The notes under the pieces: generated by a model
What the model saw: only the letters and a program-made list of their open reading frames with translations
Databases searched by the model: none
What the model was told of the DNA's origin: nothing
In this document: in pieces, positions 1-6,511 of the stretch
Layout of the letters: every line of letters starts with the position of its first letter
Numbering within the stretch: the first letter of the stretch is position 1
Translations under genes and position numbers: made by a program
Origin: JACDAV01 sp036556145
GTDB taxonomy: Bacteria > Chloroflexota > Limnocylindria > Limnocylindrales > CSP1-4
Length of the DNA stretch: 20,176 nt
NCBI GenBank assembly: GCA_036556145.1
Contig: DATBKB010000034.1
Location: forward strand, 1-20,176
Direction: 5' to 3'

Positions 1-33
1 ATCGTGCCTTGGTCACTACAGAAGGGTGGGTGA

Positions 34-591
34 GTGGGCGACGACGCGCGAGAGATCCTCAGGCGACTCGGCCTCGACATCGATCGAGACAGCGTTCACG
101 CAACGTTCGACCATCTAGGGCTGCCGCCTCCATCGCCGGGCAAGGACCCCCAGGCTTGGGCTCACGAAGCCATGCGGAGGCTGGCGGATGTACCGAAGGA
201 CCGCGATCCGTGGGCCACCGGCGGCAACGTGCTGGAAGAGCCCTTCCATGGCGCAATTCCGGTCGAGTTCCTGGGCGACCTGGATCTCGACCCGTTGGAA
301 TTCGCCGTCGAGTTGGCGCGCGCAGCTTCGTGGGCTGAGCTAGAGGACCTTCGGCTTGCTCTTGATGTCCTGGGACGACGGGAGTCCGGGGATGATGCCG
401 ATCACGTGTCCAACTGGTCGCCGCCGACGGCGGGCCGTCTCCCCACGACTCGACAGGCAATCGTTCGTTGGCACTACGACGCGGCCATGGCAGGGCCGGC
501 GACGATCCGTCGATTGATCGAGGGGACGCTCAACGCGGTCGAGGAGCTCGGCCTGCCGGGGGTCCGTCTCCTGATCGGCCACATCGACTGA
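34..591 (+). CDS. Hypothetical protein, 185 aa
   Basis: I do not recognise this family. The GTG start directly follows an in-frame TGA at 31-33, so the gene cannot extend upstream; a purine-rich stretch at 21-30 could act as ribosome binding site. The product is acidic and soluble, with no signal peptide, membrane segment or cysteine cluster. It has helix-forming stretches near residues 1-20 and 85-115 and a C-terminal helix around 150-180. Codon use is noticeably less GC-biased than in the genes that follow (CTA, GTA, GCA, CTT, GAT and GAA all occur), which fits either recent transfer or weak expression. Two hairpins separate it from recO, so it is probably not in that operon. The ten sense codons before the TGA could be the tail of an upstream gene. 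Gene reality is likely; function unknown. Confidence 0.6.
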   Translation: MGDDAREILRRLGLDIDRDSVHATFDHLGLPPPSPGKDPQAWAHEAMRRLADVPKDRDPWATGGNVLEEPFHGAIPVEFLGDLDLDPLEFAVELARAASWAELEDLRLALDVLGRRESGDDADHVSNWSPPTAGRLPTTRQAIVRWHYDAAMAGPATIRRLIEGTLNAVEELGLPGVRLLIGHID

Positions 592-603
592 CTCAGCCCC
601 AGC

Positions 604-668
604 CGGAGCGTGGAACATCCTGCTCCGCGAAAGGCGCCGGGGCGGGGGACGCGACCGCACCGGCGCCT
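604..668 (+). terminator. Tandem hairpins after the hypothetical gene
   Basis: Two inverted repeats follow the stop codon at 591. The first pairs CGGAGC (604-609) with GCTCCG (622-627). The second pairs AGGCGCCGG (632-640) with CCGGCGCCT (660-668), a perfect 9-bp stem with a 19-nt loop. No T-run follows either, so they are not classical intrinsic terminators, but they could end the upstream transcript or shape the recO leader. The rest of 592-724 shows no coding signal. Confidence 0.35.
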
Positions 669-724
669 GAAGGAGATTCGTCGCCGAGAGCCCACCGGAT
701 CGCGGCACGGGTCGGAGGCCTCCG

Positions 725-1528
725 GTGTACCGTCCGGATGTGCCGGTACCCCGCCGCTACGCGACCGACGCAATCGTCCTGTCTCGCTTCGACCTGGGCG
801 AGGCCGATCGGGTCCTGACGCTCATCACCCCGGGCGGCGGCAAGCTCAAGGCGATCGCGAAGGGGATCCGCCGGCCGACCTCGCGGATCGGCGGCAGCCT
901 CGAGCCCTTCGCCGAGCTCCAGGTCGTGCTCCACCGCGGACGGACGTTTGAGGTGGTGACCGAGGTCCGGGTCGGCCATGCGTGGCTCCACCTGCGCGAC
1001 TCGCTCGAGTCGGCCGCCACCGCCTGGTACCTCGCCGAGCTGGCCGACCGCTCCCTCGAGGAGCGCCACGCGGCCGAGCCGCTCTACGCGCTCCTCCGTC
1101 GTGCGTACGAGCTGCTCGATGCCGGCATGGCCCCGGGCCGGGTCGCCCGCTGGTACGAGATGCACCTCGCCGATGAGCTCGGCGTCCGGCCCGAGGTCGA
1201 CCGCTGCGTGGAATGCGACCGAGTCCTCGAGTCGGACGAGCAGTTCCGCTGGGTGCCGCCGCTCGGCGGCGTGCTCTGCCAGCGCTGCCCGGGTCCGCCG
1301 CACGGCCGGACCGGCCTGTCGCTCGAGGCGCTCAAGCTCCTCAAGGCCTACCAGCGCCTCGACGTCGAGGCCCTGACCGCGCTTCGGCTCGCCGCATCGG
1401 TCGAGCGCGAGGTCGAGACCGCGATGCGCGACTTTCTCCGCCACGCCCTCGAGCGCGATCCGCGGTCGCTTGCGTTCCTCGACGAGGTTCGAGCCGCCAC
1501 GCGGGATCCGAGCCCCACGGCGGGCTGA
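725..1528 (+). CDS. recO: DNA repair protein RecO
   Basis: RecO is the recombination mediator of the RecFOR pathway: it binds SSB and single-stranded DNA and, with RecR, helps load RecA at gaps. The 267-residue length fits the family (about 230-270). The N-terminal OB-fold begins at the typical 'DAIVLSRFDLGEADRVLTL' region (residues 15-33), followed by a helical domain. A zinc-binding cluster is visible as C161-x2-C164 and C185-x2-C188. The GTG start at 725 lies six bases after GGAGG (714-718); a second in-frame GTG at 740 is possible but worse placed. The stop codon overlaps the ATG of the acetyltransferase gene, indicating translational coupling. The pairing with glyS just downstream resembles the recO-glyS neighbourhood found in several phyla. 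Confidence 0.95.
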   Translation: MYRPDVPVPRRYATDAIVLSRFDLGEADRVLTLITPGGGKLKAIAKGIRRPTSRIGGSLEPFAELQVVLHRGRTFEVVTEVRVGHAWLHLRDSLESAATAWYLAELADRSLEERHAAEPLYALLRRAYELLDAGMAPGRVARWYEMHLADELGVRPEVDRCVECDRVLESDEQFRWVPPLGGVLCQRCPGPPHGRTGLSLEALKLLKAYQRLDVEALTALRLAASVEREVETAMRDFLRHALERDPRSLAFLDEVRAATRDPSPTAG

Positions 1529-2025
1529 TGGCCAACGTTGAGCTGCGCGACATCCGAACGGACGCGGACCGGGCGGCCGTGATGGCCCTGAGGCGCCGGC
1601 CCGGCCAGGAGCGTTATCTCGGCTCGGTGGGCGAGCACTTCGCGGAGGCGATCGAGTATCCCCAGGCGAAGCCGCGGATGTGGGCGGTGCACGACGCCGA
1701 TCGGGTGGTCGGCTTCGTGATGATCAGCGACGGCATCCCTGCGGACACGCTGGCCGCCGATCCCGAGCTCGTCGGTCCGTACTTCCTCTGGAAACTCCTG
1801 GTCGATGCGCCACTTCAGGGCCGCGGCTACGGGCGGGCGATCGTGGAGGCGGTCGGCGGCTACGTCCGGCAGCGAGGCGGGGAGGTCCTGTACACGAGCT
1901 GCGTCGACGGCGAGGGGTCGCCACAGCCCTTCTACCTGCGCCTCGGCTTCGTGAAGACCGGCCGGATCGCCGACGGCGAGGATGTCCTGGCGCTCGACCT
2001 GGGTCGCGCCGGCGAGCTCTGCTAG
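1528..2025 (+). CDS. GNAT family N-acetyltransferase
   Basis: This 165-residue protein looks like a GCN5-related acetyltransferase, transferring acetyl from acetyl-CoA to an amine. The acetyl-CoA binding motif A is seen as 'LLVDAPLQGRGYG' with the pyrophosphate loop Q97-G102. The C-terminal 'PFYLRLGFVKTG' (134-144) is the usual last strand-helix segment with its conserved Tyr. The overall pattern resembles the spermidine/spermine and diamine acetyltransferase-like GNATs, but the substrate cannot be read from sequence. ATG at 1528 overlaps the recO stop (TGATG), so the two are probably co-translated. The stop codon TAG (2023-2025) is also the first half of the -10 element proposed for glyS. 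Confidence 0.88.
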   Translation: MANVELRDIRTDADRAAVMALRRRPGQERYLGSVGEHFAEAIEYPQAKPRMWAVHDADRVVGFVMISDGIPADTLAADPELVGPYFLWKLLVDAPLQGRGYGRAIVEAVGGYVRQRGGEVLYTSCVDGEGSPQPFYLRLGFVKTGRIADGEDVLALDLGRAGELC

Positions 2026-2028
2026 CAT
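2023..2028 (+). promoter_or_regulatory. Putative -10 element of glyS
   Basis: TGC-TAGCAT, an extended -10 (TGn) motif, is followed by CGG as at several other genes here. It would start transcription near 2035 and give glyS a leader of about 49 nt. It overlaps the acetyltransferase stop codon. No convincing -35 is visible. Confidence 0.45.
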
Positions 2029-2083
2029 CGGACGCCAGTCCCGGGACCGTCCCTGCCACGGCCGGCCACCAGCGGAGAGCCTC

Positions 2084-3493
2084 GTGCCCAGCCCCGTCAG
2101 CGAAAAGGACCACGTCGCGCCGAGCGTCGCCAACCTCGACACGATCGTCTCGCTCGCGAAGCGGCGCGGCTTCGTCTTCCCGTCGAGCGAGATCTACGGC
2201 GGCATCAACGCCGTCTGGGACTACGGCCCGCTCGGCGTCGAGCTGAAGAACAACGTGAAGCGGGCGTGGTGGCGGGCGATGATCCAGCGGCGGGACGACG
2301 TCGTCGGCCTCGACGCGGGGATCCTCATGCACCCGCAGGTCTGGGTGACGTCCGGGCACGTCGGCTCGTTCTCCGACCCGCTCGTCGAATGCCTCAACTG
2401 CCACCAGCGCTTCCGGCTCGACGAGCTGCCAGGCGTCCACGGCCTGTCGGCCACGGACCTTCAGGACCCAACGGTCGTCGAGCGGCTGAAGCTCCGCCAT
2501 GCCGACGACGGCGGCCAGCTCACCGCCCCGCGGCGGTTCAACCTCATGTTCAAGACGTACATGGGCCCCGTCGAGGAAGAGGCGGCGATCGTCTACCTCC
2601 GGCCCGAGACCGCCCAGGGCAGCTACGTCAACTTCAAGAACGTTCTCCAGAGCTCGCGCAAGAAGCTGCCGTTCGGGATCGCCCAGATCGGCAAGTCGTT
2701 CCGCAACGAGATCAGCCCGGGCAACTTCGTCTTCCGGATGCGCGAGTTCGAGCAAATGGAGATGCAGTACTTCGTCCGGCCGGACGACGCTGCGGCACAG
2801 TTCGAGGAATGGCTGCCGCGCCGCCGGGCGTGGTACGAGGCCTACGGCGCCACGCCGTCACGTCTCCGCTATCGCGAGCACGCCCCCGACGAGCTGGCCC
2901 ACTACGCGAAGAAGGCGGTCGACATCGAGTACCGCTTCCCGTTCGGCTGGAAGGAGCTCGAGGGCGTCCACAACCGGGGCGACTTCGACCTGTCGCGCCA
3001 CGCCGAGGCGTCGGGGGAGAACCTCGAGTACTTCGACCAGGCGACCGGCGAGCACTTCGTGCCGTTCATCGTCGAGACCGCCGGCGGCGCCGACCGGGCC
3101 GCCTTCACGTTCCTCATCGACGCCTACCGCGAGGAGGAGGTCCGCGGCGAGACGCGCGTGTCGCTGGCGCTTCACCCCGAGCTCGCGCCGTACAAGGTCG
3201 CGGTGTTGCCGCTGCTGAAGAAGCGGCCCGAGATCGTCGAGCTGTGCCAGCGAATCCTGGCCGACCTCAAGGCCGAGGTCATGGCCGTCTACGACGACAC
3301 GGCCGCGATCGGCAAGCTCTACCGGCGCCAGGACGAGATCGGGACGCCGTGGTGCGTGACGGTCGACGTCGAGTCGCTCGAGGACGGTGCGGTCACCGTC
3401 CGCGATCGCGACTCGATGGCCCAGGAGCGGGTGCCGGTCGAGGGCGTGAAGCGCCTGATCCTCGATCGCCTCGAGGCCGCGAGACCGGCGTAG
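2084..3493 (+). CDS. glyS: Glycine--tRNA ligase (dimeric, eukaryote/archaeal-like type)
   Basis: This class II aminoacyl-tRNA synthetase charges tRNA-Gly with glycine using ATP. It is the single-chain alpha2 form (GlyQS type), not the alpha2beta2 form; 469 residues is normal. The N-terminus has 'RRGFVFPSSEIYGGINAVWDYGPLG', typical of the family. A half zinc motif C103-x2-C106 lies in the insertion domain. Motif 2 is 'FRNEISPGNFVFRMREFEQ' from about residue 206, motif 3 includes the GADR segment ending at R338, and the C-terminal anticodon-binding domain begins at 'LHPELAPYKVAVLPL'. The reading frame stays open upstream to an ATG at 1982, but that lies inside the acetyltransferase gene. GTG 2084 follows GGAGAG (2074-2079) and gives a normal N-terminus. 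It is convergent with the flavoprotein reductase gene, three bases away. Confidence 0.97.
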   Translation: MPSPVSEKDHVAPSVANLDTIVSLAKRRGFVFPSSEIYGGINAVWDYGPLGVELKNNVKRAWWRAMIQRRDDVVGLDAGILMHPQVWVTSGHVGSFSDPLVECLNCHQRFRLDELPGVHGLSATDLQDPTVVERLKLRHADDGGQLTAPRRFNLMFKTYMGPVEEEAAIVYLRPETAQGSYVNFKNVLQSSRKKLPFGIAQIGKSFRNEISPGNFVFRMREFEQMEMQYFVRPDDAAAQFEEWLPRRRAWYEAYGATPSRLRYREHAPDELAHYAKKAVDIEYRFPFGWKELEGVHNRGDFDLSRHAEASGENLEYFDQATGEHFVPFIVETAGGADRAAFTFLIDAYREEEVRGETRVSLALHPELAPYKVAVLPLLKKRPEIVELCQRILADLKAEVMAVYDDTAAIGKLYRRQDEIGTPWCVTVDVESLEDGAVTVRDRDSMAQERVPVEGVKRLILDRLEAARPA

Positions 3494-3496
3494 GCG

Positions 3497-4372
3497 TTAC
3501 TCGTCGGAGGGCGCCGGACCGCCGCCCTTTGGCTCCTTGCCCTTCGGCCAGTAGAGCTCCTTCTTCACCTGGGCCTCGGGGAACCCGCGGCCGAGGAGCG
3601 TCGCCTCGGCCGAGATGATCATGTCGGGGTTGCCGCACAGGTAGGCGATCGTGTTCTCGGGCGTCAGGCCCAGCTCCTCGGCAACCGGCGCGACGATCGA
3701 CTCGACCCGGCCGGTCCGACCGGTCCAGCCCGCATTCCGCGGATCGCCCGGTCGCGACACGGTGGGAACGTAGGTCACCGGGTAGTCGCCGCTGCGCTGC
3801 CACCCCTCGAGGAGCTCGCGGTAGCCGAGGTCGACCTCATACGACACGCCGTTGAGGAACACCGCCCGCCGCGGCCGGCCCTGGCGGAGGAGCGCCCGCA
3901 TCATCGCGACGAACGGCGCGTTGCCGGTCCCCGACGAGATGAACAGATGGATGCGGTCGTCGTCTGGCTCGAGGGTGAACTTGCCCTTCGGGCCGATCAT
4001 CCGCATCCGGTGCCCGACCGGCAGCCGCCAGAGCAGGGGAGTGAACGTCCCGCCGTTGACGAGGCGGACGTACATCTCGTAGCCGTCCGACCCGGCGACG
4101 GCCGGATCGGAGGCCACCGAGTAGGGCCGTTGGACGATCTTCCCGTCGACGAAGACCCCGATCGTCATGTACTGCCCCGGCTCGAAGGGCGTCGGCGCGC
4201 CGTCGAACCTCACCCAGAACGACGCGAGTGACTCGTGCTGGTCCTCGCGGGCGACGAGTGACGCGTTGTACTGCGGCGCCGCCGGATCGATTGCCGGGAG
4301 GGCGATCGGACCGGGCTGGGCGGGACCGGCCGGCTGCGGGCCGGCGACTGGCTGCGTGACGGCGTCAGTCAT
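3497..4372 (-). CDS. Ferredoxin--NADP reductase-type FAD flavoprotein
   Basis: A 291-residue FAD/NAD(P)-binding oxidoreductase of the bacterial Fpr kind, expected to move electrons between NADPH and ferredoxin or flavodoxin in the cytoplasm. After a Pro/Ala-rich, probably disordered tail (residues 1-32) comes a beta-barrel FAD domain with the flavin motif RPYS (82-85). The nucleotide-binding domain follows, with 'FISSGTGNAPFVAMMRAL' (144-161) and CGNP (246-249). The C-terminal 'VKKELYWPKG' resembles Fpr tails that contact FAD. The ATG at 4372 has no Shine-Dalgarno sequence. A TACACT element ends eight bases upstream, suggesting leaderless expression. It lies 44 bp downstream of the lyase gene on the same strand, but may have its own promoter. 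The natural electron partner is unknown. Confidence 0.88.
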   Translation of the reverse strand: MTDAVTQPVAGPQPAGPAQPGPIALPAIDPAAPQYNASLVAREDQHESLASFWVRFDGAPTPFEPGQYMTIGVFVDGKIVQRPYSVASDPAVAGSDGYEMYVRLVNGGTFTPLLWRLPVGHRMRMIGPKGKFTLEPDDDRIHLFISSGTGNAPFVAMMRALLRQGRPRRAVFLNGVSYEVDLGYRELLEGWQRSGDYPVTYVPTVSRPGDPRNAGWTGRTGRVESIVAPVAEELGLTPENTIAYLCGNPDMIISAEATLLGRGFPEAQVKKELYWPKGKEPKGGGPAPSDE

Positions 4373-4380
4373 GGCGACCC

Positions 4381-4386
4381 AGTGTA
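4381..4386 (-). promoter_or_regulatory. Putative -10 element giving near-leaderless mRNA
   Basis: On the minus strand GC-TACACT-GGG ends eight bases before the flavoprotein ATG at 4372. Standard -10 geometry places the transcription start near 4374, leaving a leader of about two bases. No Shine-Dalgarno sequence lies between, which supports leaderless translation. No clear -35 is visible. Confidence 0.45.
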
Positions 4387-4391
4387 GCCGC

Positions 4392-4408
4392 CGGGCGGGC
4401 CCCGCCCG
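4392..4408 (-). terminator. GC-rich inverted repeat between lyase and reductase genes
   Basis: CGGGCGGG (4392-4399) and CCCGCCCG (4401-4408) form a perfect 8-bp inverted repeat around one base. It lies nine bases beyond the lyase stop codon and just upstream of the proposed reductase promoter. It could end the lyase transcript or act as a regulatory site. There is no T-run, so the terminator role is tentative. Confidence 0.3.
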
Positions 4409-4416
4409 CTCAGGGC

Positions 4417-6312
4417 CTAGTTCAGCGGAACGATCGTGGCCGTCGTGCCGCTTACCGTCACGCGCTCGGACTTGCCGGCGATCGTGACCACGACGGAGTA
4501 GCCGTCTGACGTGAGCCGGAGATTCGAGACGGTGGCGGCCGGCGTCCCCGCGGCCGGCACGAGCAAGGTCAGGTACCGAACGGACTTGCCGGTCATGACG
4601 ACCTCGACGACCGGAGCCGCGAGCCTCTCGTTGTAGACCTCCGATTGCCAGCCCTGGACCGGCGAGGTCCGGCCCCGGACGACGCCGCTCGCCGACGCCG
4701 GGATGAGCTGGCGAACGAGCAGATTGCCGCGCTCGTTGGTCGTCTGGAACCTGTCCCGCGAGACAACCGGCGCCGCGGTGTCCTCGAGGTGCCAGAGCTG
4801 GCGGAACGTCCGGGTCGCCGCCGCTGCCGCCCGGTCCTCGACGAGCACGTACTGGAGCCGGCGCGAGAGCGTCACGCGGCGCTGCTGCGACACGCCGGCG
4901 TAGCCCTTGGTCCAGAGGGTCGTGTCGATCATCGTCGAGGTCACCTGGTGGCCGACGAGCTTCGTGCTGGTCGTGCTGCTCCAGGCCGCATCGTCGACGG
5001 TCACGACGTTGTGCGCCGAGCGTCCCTTGAAGAAGGTGCGGTACGGGTTGAAGTTGTACGTGTAGCCACCCGGATCGATCAGAAGCCGCGTGCCGTAGCC
5101 GTAGAACGTCAGCGACGTGCCGTCGGCGTGGCCGTGGATCTTCGGCGCCGGACCGAACCGCAGCGAGAGGTACGTCTCGTCGGCGAACGGTCGCGACTCG
5201 CCCCAGCCGGAACGGGCGAAGAGGTATCCCGCCGGGTAGAGACGGTAGGTCGCGGCGGGACGCGGCCCTGACGCTCCCGCCGTCGCTGCGAACTCCGACG
5301 GGGTCCCCGCCCAGACCGGTGCGGGCCCGTAGTGCGTGTCGCCGATCTGCTCGAGGTAGCCGTTCGGTAGCGTCGCATGAGCCAGGAACTCCGGCATGAG
5401 GTCGAGTCGGGCGAACTCCGGGGCGATCGGTAGCCCCAGGTCGGCCAAGCGTGCCTGTGCGAGCCGGTAGCGCGAGAGGTTGTACGACTGGTACGCGGTT
5501 GACTGCTCGTTCGTGACTCCATCGGCGTCGACGCTCCGCAGGAGCAGGGCGTTGATGCGGGACGCCGCCAGCTCCTGCCAATCACGTCGACCCGTCGCCG
5601 CGCCGACCTCGAGCAAGCCGAGTGACTGGTTGAGGGCGTGGTTCCCTTCGCCCACATAGAACTCGGGATCGGCCAGCGTTGTGCCGTGGAGGTCGAGGGC
5701 CGCCGTCAGCCACTGTGCACGCGGGAAGTACGGCACGGCGCACGCGTAGACGGCCGCGCGCTGGCCCGTTGCCATGTCCTCCCACGCCCAGGGCGAAGGT
5801 GCCCCCACGCGAGGGTTTTCCTCGAACCAGTCGATCAGCAGGAACTTCGCCTGGTCGTAGTACCGCGGGTCGGCGGTCACGACCCAGGCCTCGAGGAGGT
5901 CGAGCACCGACATGAGCTCCGGGTGCTTCGTCAGCCAGTTGCGGTCCTTCAACGGGTCTTCCCGCCAGGTCGGGTCGAGGCCGAGCTGGACCACGGGGTG
6001 GATCCCGAGCTGCCATTCGCCCGCGAGCAGGCCGGCTGCGCGCTCGAGCGCTCCGGCGCGGTTCCGACAGCGGCCGGGCAGGGCCGGACGGGGCAGGCGC
6101 CGGGTCGCGACGCCGGTCCGTGGCACGCCGGGCCTGACGGGTTCGGCCCCGACCAGTGGCTCGCCGTCGACCTCCCGCCCGGGTCCGGGTTGCGGCTGGA
6201 GCGGAACCGGCTCGGCGGCGCGCGTCGTCTGGGGCAGCGCGCTCGAGAGCGCGATGACGACGGCGGCGACTCCGGCGCGGAGACATACGCGGCAGCCGCG
6301 TCTCGAATCCAC
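4417..6312 (-). CDS. Secreted heparinase II/III-like polysaccharide lyase
   Basis: A 631-residue exported protein of the heparinase II/III (alginate lyase-like) superfamily, which cleaves uronic acid-containing polysaccharides by beta-elimination. From the GTG at 6312, residues 1-33 look like a signal peptide: arginines, then 'AGVAAVVIALSSALP', then a small-residue cleavage region. An alpha-toroid follows to about residue 360, containing GNHALNQSLG (N224, H225) and 'AYQSYNLSRY' (Y274, Y277). The C-terminal beta-sandwich has the family signature 'KIHGHADGTSLTFYGYGT' (H393, H395) and, after 'LLIDPGGYTYN', the 'AHNVVTVD' segment. These residues match where Asn, His and Tyr catalysts occur in the family, but the exact assignment is inferred. 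The substrate (alginate, heparin-like, other) cannot be told. The open frame extends to 6546, but GTG 6312 follows GGGGGAG and gives a proper signal peptide; GTG 6318 is an alternative. Confidence 0.85.
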   Translation of the reverse strand: MDSRRGCRVCLRAGVAAVVIALSSALPQTTRAAEPVPLQPQPGPGREVDGEPLVGAEPVRPGVPRTGVATRRLPRPALPGRCRNRAGALERAAGLLAGEWQLGIHPVVQLGLDPTWREDPLKDRNWLTKHPELMSVLDLLEAWVVTADPRYYDQAKFLLIDWFEENPRVGAPSPWAWEDMATGQRAAVYACAVPYFPRAQWLTAALDLHGTTLADPEFYVGEGNHALNQSLGLLEVGAATGRRDWQELAASRINALLLRSVDADGVTNEQSTAYQSYNLSRYRLAQARLADLGLPIAPEFARLDLMPEFLAHATLPNGYLEQIGDTHYGPAPVWAGTPSEFAATAGASGPRPAATYRLYPAGYLFARSGWGESRPFADETYLSLRFGPAPKIHGHADGTSLTFYGYGTRLLIDPGGYTYNFNPYRTFFKGRSAHNVVTVDDAAWSSTTSTKLVGHQVTSTMIDTTLWTKGYAGVSQQRRVTLSRRLQYVLVEDRAAAAATRTFRQLWHLEDTAAPVVSRDRFQTTNERGNLLVRQLIPASASGVVRGRTSPVQGWQSEVYNERLAAPVVEVVMTGKSVRYLTLLVPAAGTPAATVSNLRLTSDGYSVVVTIAGKSERVTVSGTTATIVPLN

Positions 6313-6326
6313 GACCACTCCCCCTG

Positions 6327-6345
6327 CCCCGGCTCCTCCCCGGGG
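6327..6345 (-). other. Hairpin in the lyase mRNA leader
   Basis: On the minus strand CCCCGG pairs with CCGGGG around the 7-nt loop GGAGGAG. The stem would sit at the extreme 5' end of the mRNA predicted from the upstream GACAAT element, about 15 nt before the GTG. The exposed loop is itself Shine-Dalgarno-like; the actual ribosome site is more likely the GGGGGAG just after the hairpin. Confidence 0.3.
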
Positions 6346-6353
6346 GTCGCGGG

Positions 6354-6359
6354 ATTGTC
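6354..6359 (-). promoter_or_regulatory. Possible -10 element of the lyase gene
   Basis: On the minus strand TGC-GACAAT is an extended -10-like sequence whose predicted start site near 6347 gives a leader of about 35 nt containing a hairpin and a GGGGGAG ribosome site. No good -35 is visible. It faces away from the ppdK promoter at 6441. Confidence 0.35.
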
Positions 6360-6440
6360 GCAGGCGCTTCGCGATGTTGCATGGAGGCGCCCGATTTTCC
6401 GGCGACGAAGCGCACCACAGGCCGATGGCGCGGGCGACGC

Positions 6441-6446
6441 TACAAT
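6441..6446 (+). promoter_or_regulatory. Putative -10 element of ppdK
   Basis: GC-TACAAT-CGG is the best match to the bacterial -10 consensus in this window. It predicts a start near 6453 and a leader of about 59 nt before the ATG at 6512. It shares the flanking GC and CGG with elements before glyS and xylA. Confidence 0.55.
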
Positions 6447-6511
6447 CGGCCGCACCCAGCCGCGACCCGCGCCCGGCCGGCCCACCCCACCGTCCAAGGA
6501 GCATGCCCCGC

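Noticed and set aside
2029..2083. T-box riboswitch before glyS
   Set aside because: The leader is only about 50 nt with no stem I, T-box sequence or terminator, too short for the element.
4373..5581. Long N-terminal extension of the flavoprotein reductase
   Set aside because: It is an alternative frame of the lyase gene on the same strand; the family N-terminus is reached from ATG 4372.
6377..6382. TTGCAT here and at 11080-11085 as shared regulator half-sites with the 12487 palindrome
   Set aside because: Only single half-sites without symmetry; six-base matches are expected by chance.
5912..6511. 200-codon upstream extension of ppdK
   Set aside because: It overlaps the divergent lyase, contains the ppdK promoter-like element and ribosome site, and encodes low-complexity sequence absent from PPDK proteins.
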